From contig JAFDFO010000062.1 in NCBI GenBank assembly GCA_019309815.1, positions 1-10,105 on the forward strand: a stretch of 10,105 bases of DNA, read 5' to 3'. Each line of letters starts with the position of its first letter. Position 1 is the first letter of the stretch. This document shows positions 5,757 to 10,105 of the stretch, piece by piece. This DNA is from Deltaproteobacteria bacterium (GTDB taxonomy: Bacteria > Desulfobacterota > Desulfobacteria > Desulfobacterales > C00003060). The position numbers and the translations under genes are program-made. The notes beneath the pieces are model-generated. The model searched no databases and had not been told where the DNA came from. It worked only from the letters and a program-made list of their open reading frames with translations.

Positions 5757-7328
5757 CTAGTTGACAGAGATATCGGGCCCAACAGCCCCCGGAATCCTGA
5801 CTTCGTGCACAGGGCCAGTGCCCTGCAAAAAAGCCTCTGCAGCCGCCCGCCCGCTGGCCATTGCCATAGGAAGGCCTCCCATAAAAAGAGCTGAATATGC
5901 CTGGTACCCGGCCATGTACAGCCCATGAATTGGTGTCTGCACCAACTCCAGTGGCTCATGGCTGGGGTTGTCTTTGTAGTCCCACGACCACCCCGCAACA
6001 GCTCCTTGACTTCTTCCGCCTCGCTCTTCAAACGTCAGCGGTGTGGCCACGTCCATCACCACCACGGCACCCTCCAAACCGGGCAAAAGACTGGCCGTCT
6101 CTTGAATAAGTGCTCTACCAAGTCGCATCTTATAGTCCTGGTAGGCACCGTTTCTTTGACCCTCTGCAGGCCGGTAGCGCGAAAAATGTGCGTGATCAGC
6201 TTCTGCACGAATCACGATTACGACACCGCCCTCTGGCGCGAGGCCAGGGTCTGCGTGGCTCCACAGGCTCACTTCCATGTCTTGGCCAGCAATTGCTTCA
6301 GGGTTCACTTCTGCACTCTGCCAATCCGGTACGTCCTCTCGTTGGGCAACACCACTCGTGTGGCGCCTGTAGATGAGTCGGCTTGCATCAGAAAAGGCCG
6401 AGAGGTCAACCCCGGTTGCCTCCACACCCAGGCAAACCTGAAAGATGGAGCCGCTCTGTTTGGCATTCGCTATAGCACGATACCACGAATCCGGGGTACC
6501 TTCCGCCTTGACCAACTTCATGAAAGTCGTCTTATAGTCGGCATTAGAAATGACACCACGGGCATCAATCCCCGTTCCGTCTCCAAGAGTCACCCCGGAA
6601 GCCCTTCCATCCAGGACCCTGATTTCTTTAACCCCTGCGCCAAGTCTGATTTCGCCCCGCCCCGGGTTGCCCGTGCTGTTGCTGGTGACCGCTCTGGCCA
6701 ATCTTTGGCAAAAAGATCGCATCCCTCCCTTGGGGTACCATATTCCTTGGTTACACATGAGGTTCCACTGCGCGGCCAGGAGCGGAAGGCTGGTGTATGC
6801 ATCGCGGGTGCCGAGACTCCCAAGAATCCTGCGAAGTCGCTGGTCCGTGATCAAGCCACGCAGATATTCGTTGGCCGATTTTTCACCAGCTTCTTCCAGG
6901 AAGGAGCGATGGGTTTCCTTATCGGAGCCCATGGCGGACAGGATCTTGTCCATGTCGTGGAAAAACTGCTTCAGGCCTTTGGAGTCTGCCGGGAAGCATT
7001 GTGTCATCTCGGCCTTCACCTGGTCAAAGGGCAAAGAGAGCACGACGGATACCCCAAAAGCGAGGACTTTGTAGTGGACGCGATGAAAGTGGAGGTCGTG
7101 GTCCTGACCTAAGTCCGCCAATGTGTCCCTGACAAGACCCGGCGTGCTGAAGCCAAGGGGCCCCATGGGGAAAGTGAAGCCGGTCCGGGAGTACGTGTAG
7201 GCCGTGCCGCCGGGATGCAAGCTCTTCTCAAGGACCAAGACCTGCAAGCCGGTTTTTACCAGTGTGGCGGCAGCGGTAAGCCCGCCAACCCCGGCCCCAA
7301 TGACGATGACGTCCCACTTTTTCGGCAT
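5757..7328 (-). CDS. FAD-dependent phytoene desaturase (CrtI)-type oxidoreductase
   Basis: A 523-aa protein of usual length for the CrtI/RetSat-like amine-oxidase superfamily. The N-terminal FAD-binding fold has GAGVGG at 11-16 and an acidic strand end (LVLEK, Glu34), followed by HPGGTAYTY. The C-terminal FAD signature is at about 465-502 (HGLYMAGYQAY, then GGLPMAMASGRAAAEAFL). These enzymes add or remove hydrogen across carotenoid or other polyene and retinoid-like substrates; the substrate here cannot be read from the sequence. No crtB, crtE or other carotenoid gene is nearby, so it may act in another isoprenoid or lipid reaction. I chose ATG 7328. An upstream TTG at 7337 would add three residues, and a GGAGG further upstream is too far from either start to decide. 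It is transcribed towards the TPR gene but is probably a separate unit, because that gene has its own promoter. Confidence 0.88.
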   Translation of the reverse strand: MPKKWDVIVIGAGVGGLTAAATLVKTGLQVLVLEKSLHPGGTAYTYSRTGFTFPMGPLGFSTPGLVRDTLADLGQDHDLHFHRVHYKVLAFGVSVVLSLPFDQVKAEMTQCFPADSKGLKQFFHDMDKILSAMGSDKETHRSFLEEAGEKSANEYLRGLITDQRLRRILGSLGTRDAYTSLPLLAAQWNLMCNQGIWYPKGGMRSFCQRLARAVTSNSTGNPGRGEIRLGAGVKEIRVLDGRASGVTLGDGTGIDARGVISNADYKTTFMKLVKAEGTPDSWYRAIANAKQSGSIFQVCLGVEATGVDLSAFSDASRLIYRRHTSGVAQREDVPDWQSAEVNPEAIAGQDMEVSLWSHADPGLAPEGGVVIVIRAEADHAHFSRYRPAEGQRNGAYQDYKMRLGRALIQETASLLPGLEGAVVVMDVATPLTFEERGGRSQGAVAGWSWDYKDNPSHEPLELVQTPIHGLYMAGYQAYSALFMGGLPMAMASGRAAAEAFLQGTGPVHEVRIPGAVGPDISVN

Positions 7329-7385
7329 GGTAGTCAAAACGTATCACAGTCGCCTCCACAAAAGAAGTACTGCAGGGGGATGTTT

Positions 7386-7451
7386 ATGAATAAGGGAGAG
7401 CTATATCATGGAAAGGGGCGGTTGGGCTCAAGGGGTTTTTCCTTGACATAA
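7386..7451 (+). pseudogene. 21-codon ORF resembling an orphan prepilin leader
   Basis: An ATG with AGGGGGA five bases upstream opens a 21-codon frame ending in RLGSRGFSLT and then TAA. The segment LGSRG-FSLT looks like a prepilin peptidase site (basic residues, Gly, then Phe-Ser-Leu-Thr), but the frame stops before the hydrophobic helix. It lies about 100 bp upstream of an intact pilin-like gene. It may be the remnant of a duplicated pilin gene or a leader peptide. Only about five residues carry the resemblance, so coincidence is possible. Confidence 0.3.
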
Positions 7452-7470
7452 AAGCCTATTCTCCTATAGG
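7443..7470 (+). promoter_or_regulatory. Predicted promoter of the pilin-HAMP unit
   Basis: A perfect TTGACA (7443-7448) and TATAGG (7465-7470, 4 of 6) are separated by 16 bp, predicting a start near 7477. The -35 overlaps the stop of the 21-codon ORF and the right arm of a small inverted repeat, TCAAGG (7428-7433)/CCTTGA (7441-7446). Confidence 0.5.
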
Positions 7471-7548
7471 AATAAGCTAAATGCTTTGTCAATGACTCCA
7501 ACAGCGGACTATACTCACCATATAATGTTCAGATCTGCATCTCTTCAT

Positions 7549-7917
7549 ATGCCCCGTCTTCACGGCTGGAGCAGAAAAGGCTTCACTGTACTGGAGCTCT
7601 TAGTCGTCGTCCTGATCCTGGGCATACTTGCCACGATGGCGATCATGTATCTGTTGGGTTACAGAGAGAAGGCTTTAATAGCCACATTGAAGTCGGATCT
7701 TGCATCCGCATACAAATCATCAATTCAGTACTACGCGGACAATCCGAGTGGTTCGGTCACCATGGATATTATCACCGCCTATGGGTACAGGCAGAGTAAA
7801 GATGCCAATCTTGCGGTTGTTGACGGAAGTGCGGAATCTCTGAGCATTATCGCTACCCATCCGGGAGTACAAGGCGTGTATCAGGTGGATGAAAGCGGGC
7901 ATGTGTCTGAACAGTGA
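7549..7917 (+). CDS. Type IV pilin-like protein
   Basis: The N-terminus has the class III prepilin signature. A short basic leader ends SRKG, is cleaved before Phe, and continues FTVLELLVVVLILGILATM, with Glu at mature position 5. From the ATG at 7549 the leader is 11 residues and the mature protein about 111. In-frame starts at 7525, 7492 and TTG 7486 would give longer leaders; none has a clear ribosome binding site, so 7549 is chosen for leader length. The globular part is small, has no cysteine, and includes a helix (KALIATLKSDLASAYKSSIQYY) followed by short strands. It could be a pilin, a minor pilin or a pseudopilin. The gene is followed after 28 bp by the HAMP protein gene, so they form a probable operon. 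No assembly ATPase or prepilin peptidase is in the window. Confidence 0.85.
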   Translation: MPRLHGWSRKGFTVLELLVVVLILGILATMAIMYLLGYREKALIATLKSDLASAYKSSIQYYADNPSGSVTMDIITAYGYRQSKDANLAVVDGSAESLSIIATHPGVQGVYQVDESGHVSEQ

Positions 7918-7945
7918 TAGCAGACACAGATAGGTGGATCGATAG

Positions 7946-8395
7946 ATGAAAAAGAAAAGAGTTCACTACCTGATAAACAAAAAGATGCAACTCGAATTCA
8001 CGGCAAGGTTTCTCGTTGTCACTGTGTTGTTTTCTTTGTTCATAGGATTCCTGGCATATGTGACGATATGGCCGGTTACTGAAGCGTTTGTGCCTGAAGG
8101 CCTCATTGGTCTTGTAAAGCATCAGATTCTCATCAGAACCATTCTGTTCCTGATTCCTGCAATTGGTGTGATTATCGGTTTTGGCATTGTTATTTCCCAT
8201 CGAATAGCCGGGCCTCTCCATCGCATAGAGCGGACGATCGATGAGGTGGTTCGAGGAGAGGATGTCGAATTGATTCGATTAAGGAAAAAAGATGAACAGG
8301 AGCTTAAGAACCTTGCGGACAGAATCAACAAGCTCATTGGTGTCATAAGAGAGTTGAGAGGAACCGCTACGACAGACAGCCCCCCTTCCCAATGA
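7946..8395 (+). CDS. Two-TM HAMP domain membrane protein without output domain
   Basis: A 149-aa protein. The N-terminus is basic and cytoplasmic. TM1 is about 21-43, followed by a short loop of under 20 residues, and TM2 about 62-84. A HAMP domain covers about 85-138, with the conserved Pro in HRIAGPLHRIE and a DEQELKNLADRIN segment at the second helix. HAMP domains pass signals from membrane sensors to kinases, cyclases or chemotaxis domains. Here the protein ends about 11 residues after HAMP, with no kinase, GGDEF or MCP domain, so it would have to act through a partner. The start has AGGTGG about ten bases upstream. The gene follows the pilin by 28 bp. A frame-shifted loss of an output domain is unlikely, because no such coding sequence follows. 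Confidence 0.85.
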   Translation: MKKKRVHYLINKKMQLEFTARFLVVTVLFSLFIGFLAYVTIWPVTEAFVPEGLIGLVKHQILIRTILFLIPAIGVIIGFGIVISHRIAGPLHRIERTIDEVVRGEDVELIRLRKKDEQELKNLADRINKLIGVIRELRGTATTDSPPSQ

Positions 8396-8433
8396 TGGAA
8401 TGCGCACTTGGAAGTCGTTCCTGATTCCATCAT
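8392..8433 (+). terminator. Stem-loop at the end of the HAMP gene
   Basis: ATGATGGAAT (8392-8401) pairs perfectly with ATTCCATCAT (8424-8433). The loop contains a smaller GGAA-GTCG-TTCC hairpin (8410-8421). The stem begins within the stop codon. There is no U-run after it, so it may be a 3'-end stabilising structure or a Rho-type terminator aid rather than an intrinsic terminator. Confidence 0.35.
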
Positions 8434-8498
8434 ATCCCCCTATCATGAAGAAATGCCGAATGAAAATGTGTCTACCTTCTGCGAGCTTTCATCGAAAA

Positions 8499-8512
8499 GA
8501 GATAGGTTCTAG
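8499..8512 (+). repeat. Solitary IS/MITE-like end GAGATAGGTT-CTAG
   Basis: GAGATAGGTT followed by CTAG matches the right end and flank of the element at 4325-4541 (GAGATAGGCT-CTAG) and, inverted, its left end (GAGATAGGTT). No partner end is seen to the left within the window. It abuts the left end of the foldback element at 8510. Confidence 0.4.
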
Positions 8513-8834
8513 TGTTTTGTCCCATGAATAACTTACATAAGTTTCATGATCGCAGAGGATCCAATAATTGAAAGCACCAAATCTCAAATTCCAAATAACT
8601 ACTGTTCTCAAGGCGTGAGCCGCAAACAAATAGCAATGACCAAAATTCCAAATCCCTACTGTTTTCAAGGCGAAGGCCGCTGATGTTCTCAAGGCGCTAG
8701 CCGCAAACTTGTTTCCTCGGGCACTACCGCCCTTAATTCTGTTTCGGTCATTGAATATTGGGATTTGGGATTTCTTAGTTTGATGAATAATGTTTGGTCT
8801 GACTTTTGTAAAATATTCCCAGGACACGACACTA
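8510..8834. mobile_element. 325-bp foldback element with TA-bounded terminal inverted repeats
   Basis: TAGTGTTTTGTCC (8510-8522) and GGACACGACACTA (8822-8834) are inverted copies matching at 11 of 13 positions, and both end in TA, the target that IS630/Tc1-like elements duplicate. Inside, CCAAATCTCAAATTCCAAAT near 8575-8596 is an imperfect inverted copy of the TTGGGATTTGGGATTT stretch near 8758-8774, so the element can fold back on itself. It also has three degenerate copies of TGTTCTCAAGGCGNNAGCCGCAAAC. There is no transposase and no credible ORF. Nothing else is evident between 8434 and 8498. Confidence 0.5.
8599..8708 (+). repeat. Three degenerate ~25-bp direct repeats
   Basis: Copies lie at about 8599-8627, 8656-8680 and 8684-8708. 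Their consensus is TGTTCTCAAGGCGNNAGCCGCAAAC, and the middle copy is the most diverged. The spacing is uneven (about 29 and 3 bases between copies), so this is not a CRISPR array. The repeats sit inside the foldback element. Confidence 0.6.
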
Positions 8835-8918
8835 AGTCATCTCACCCAAAAATACAGTCTTTTTTCCCTTGAAATACAGTGTTCACCTGATTGACGCCAT
8901 GTACACAGGTAAATTAGG

Positions 8919-8946
8919 TTGACAGGCACGATACATCGTGTAATTT
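8919..8946 (+). promoter_or_regulatory. Predicted promoter with an operator-like palindrome in its spacer
   Basis: TTGACA (8919-8924) is followed after 16 bp by TAATTT (8941-8946), a weak -10. The spacer contains the perfect inverted repeat CACGAT-AC-ATCGTG (8927-8940), placed where a bound repressor or MerR-type activator would control initiation. A looser inverted repeat, TTCACCTG/CAGGTAAA (8882-8889 and 8906-8913), lies just upstream. Confidence 0.45.
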
Positions 8947-8952
8947 GTGTGA

Positions 8953-9085
8953 CTTAAATCTATGTTGGCATTTAGACTGACTTCCTGAACGTAGTCCAAA
9001 GACCGGATGATCCGTGAAAAAGGAAATCGCGTAATTGTTGCCTGAAACACCCTTGGGGGTATATCCCTTCCGGGGGTTTTTTCTT
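8953..9085 (+). ncRNA. Candidate small RNA (about 130 nt) between promoter and terminator
   Basis: The stretch starts just after the predicted promoter at 8919-8946 and ends at the T-rich tail of the hairpin at 9045-9082. It has no convincing ORF or ribosome binding site on the plus strand and does not match any RNA family I recognise by eye. Internally, GGA motifs occur at 9004-9006 and in AAGGAAAT near 9020. It could instead be an attenuated leader of the AsmA gene, which starts 130 bp further on. Confidence 0.35.
9045..9082 (+). terminator. Predicted intrinsic terminator upstream of the AsmA gene
   Basis: AAACACCC (9045-9052) can pair with GGGGGTTT (9072-9079) with one mismatch, around an inner GGG-TATAT-CCC hairpin, and six Ts end the structure (9077-9082). 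A shorter CCC-TTCC-GGG stem directly before the T run is an alternative. Either form fits Rho-independent termination of a plus-strand transcript. Confidence 0.5.
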
Positions 9086-9156
9086 TGGTTTTTGGGCAAT
9101 CATACCCAGCTGTTTGGGCAAGTCTGGAAGCATTTGGTGTTCCATATTCCTTGAGG

Positions 9157-9182
9157 CCGCGGAGACGCGGGAAGTGTATACT
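9157..9182 (+). promoter_or_regulatory. Small GC hairpin and possible -10 upstream of AsmA
   Basis: CCGCG-GAGA-CGCGG (9157-9170) is a perfect 5-bp stem with a GNRA-type loop. TATACT (9177-9182, 5 of 6 for a -10) follows, but the nearest -35-like TTGAGG (9151) is 20 bp away, too far for a good promoter. This is only a suggestion of an AsmA promoter. Confidence 0.25.
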
Positions 9183-9214
9183 TTAGAATCCGGTTCATTT
9201 TTGGGAGATGTCCT

Positions 9215-10105
9215 ATGAATAAGGTAATCAAATGGGGATTGATCATAGGGGTTGGTATCATTGTGCTCATTGTGTCCGCCTTATTGATCATTCCACTTTT
9301 TGTTGATGTTGAGCAGTACAAGCCCCTTATCGAAAAAGAGGTCTCAAAGGCAACTGGGAGGCCTTTCACGATGGGTGGGGATCTCGGTCTGTCCCTGTTT
9401 CCGTGGGCTGGCTTTTCTTTGTCCGACCTTCATCTCGGGAATCCGCCCGGCTCTGCGGAAAAGGACATGGTCAGTGTGAAATCTTTTGAGGTAAGGGTAA
9501 AGCTCCTGCCCCTCCTGTCCAGGGAGGTCCAGGTGAAGCGCTTTGTATTGGATGAGCCTCGAATTGTACTTGAAATGGGCAAAGACGGTCGTGGGAACTG
9601 GGAAGGTATCGGCAAGCCTTCAGAAGAAGCCTCTCCGGGGCATCCTGAGGAAGAAAAAGGGACCCCTGATCAGGAACCAGATACCGGACTGCCTATCAAA
9701 AGCCTTGCCGTAGAAGAATTTGCCATCACGAACGGCTCTTTGCTCTGGATCGATCATGTAAACGGGCAGCGCAAGGGGATGTCAGAGATGAACCTGACGC
9801 TGCAGGACCTCTCTTTTGATCGCCCAGTTGGCCTTGCCTTGTCTGCTTTACTGGATGGAAAGCCCCTGTCGGTTAAGGGAGAAGTCGGGCCTGTGGGAAA
9901 GGACCCGGGCAAGGGGACCATCCCTATAAACCTGGCCATTGAAGCATTGAAGCAGCTTGAAATGAGTTTGAAGGGTGAGGTCGTAGACCCGGCCACACTC
10001 CTGAAGTTCAATCTTGTGGTTGACGTATCGCCGTTTTCGCCTCGAAAGCTTGTCGCCGGCCTGGGAGAGACATTTCCGGTCGAAACAGCTGATCCCAAGG
10101 CCTTG
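9215..10105 (+). CDS. AsmA family protein (5' part, cut by window end)
   Basis: 297 codons are visible and the frame is open at the window edge. ATG 9215 has GGGAG seven bases upstream. The N-terminus is one uncleaved membrane anchor (residues about 6-30, KWGLIIGVGIIVLIVSALLI). The classic AsmA start follows: a DVEQYKPLIEKEVSKATGR segment, then LSLFPWAGFSLSDLHLGNPPG with a following V-(K/R)-F-V-L-D-E-P strand pattern. Most of the rest should be a beta-rich periplasmic region. AsmA-like (TamB/YhdP-related) proteins are thought to bridge inner and outer membranes and move phospholipids or affect outer-membrane assembly. An acidic, Pro-rich insert at about 136-158 (EEASPGHPEEEKG and on) separates two parts of the domain. 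It is unlinked to the genes to the left, with about 820 bp between. Confidence 0.88.
   Translation, partial: MNKVIKWGLIIGVGIIVLIVSALLIIPLFVDVEQYKPLIEKEVSKATGRPFTMGGDLGLSLFPWAGFSLSDLHLGNPPGSAEKDMVSVKSFEVRVKLLPLLSREVQVKRFVLDEPRIVLEMGKDGRGNWEGIGKPSEEASPGHPEEEKGTPDQEPDTGLPIKSLAVEEFAITNGSLLWIDHVNGQRKGMSEMNLTLQDLSFDRPVGLALSALLDGKPLSVKGEVGPVGKDPGKGTIPINLAIEALKQLEMSLKGEVVDPATLLKFNLVVDVSPFSPRKLVAGLGETFPVETADPKAL

Noticed and set aside
5925..7112. A 395-codon plus-strand frame opposite the oxidoreductase gene
   Set aside because: It is fully antisense to a clear FAD oxidoreductase, has a Cys/Arg/His-rich, non-protein-like composition and no family resemblance, and two other plus frames are open there as well.
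8599..8708. Repeats suggesting a CRISPR array
   Set aside because: Only three degenerate copies with uneven spacing (about 29 and 3 bases) and no cas genes; they lie in a foldback element.
8489..8827. A 112-codon minus-strand frame
   Set aside because: It consists of repeat sequence of the foldback element (repeated ALRT/IWN words from the DNA repeats) with no homology or ribosome binding site.
8914..9099. A 61-codon minus-strand basic ORF
   Set aside because: It runs across the predicted terminator hairpin and promoter/operator, has no good ribosome binding site, and resembles no family.

Overview
The window looks like a chromosomal segment of a Gram-negative, probably anaerobic bacterium. 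Desulfobacterota (sulfate-reducer-like) is my best guess, from the mix of an MglA-type GTPase, a DUF4388/cNMP-binding protein, a PilZ protein, a type IV pilin paired with a small HAMP protein, an AsmA protein and a stand-alone CrtI-type oxidoreductase. This assignment is inference; there is no rRNA or other phylogenetic marker here.

Layout. (1) 1-1880, plus strand: a good sigma70-type promoter, a small unrecognised protein (93 aa), then a 450-aa protein whose Lys/Ala-rich, histone H1-like N-terminal half carries a ~100-residue tandem duplication, followed by one membrane segment and an extracytoplasmic tail. (2) 1897-1922: a perfect 11-bp hairpin between convergent genes. (3) 4214-1996, minus strand: a compact probable operon of MglA-like GTPase, DUF4388 + two cNMP-binding-like domains, and PilZ, with gaps of 9 and about 23 bp. 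(4) 4215-4590: non-coding, mostly filled by a ~217-bp hairpin-rich element with terminal inverted repeats (MITE-like). (5) 5532-4591, minus: a TPR-like protein with an unassigned C-terminal domain. It is preceded by a strong promoter and a leader that can fold into a three-way junction ending just before the ribosome binding site. (6) 7328-5757, minus: an FAD-dependent phytoene-desaturase-like oxidoreductase. (7) 7386-8395, plus: a 21-codon ORF that looks like an orphan prepilin leader, then a pilin-like protein and a two-TM HAMP protein. (8) 8396-9214: about 820 bp without a protein gene. It holds a stem-loop at the end of the HAMP gene, a solitary IS-like end, a 325-bp foldback element with TA-bounded terminal inverted repeats, and a promoter/operator/terminator set that could express a ~130-nt RNA. 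(9) 9215 to the window end: the start of an AsmA-family gene.

How the parts fit. MglA, cNMP-domain and PilZ proteins are familiar components of polarity and surface-motility control, and the pilin/HAMP pair nearby is a possible output. However, the two sets are separate transcription units about 3.3 kb apart, and no MglB, PilT/PilB or diguanylate cyclase is present. The best leads are the MglA-cNMP-PilZ operon, the membrane-anchored H1-like protein with duplicated units, the structured leader of the TPR gene and the candidate small RNA at about 8953-9085. None of these could be tested by database search here.
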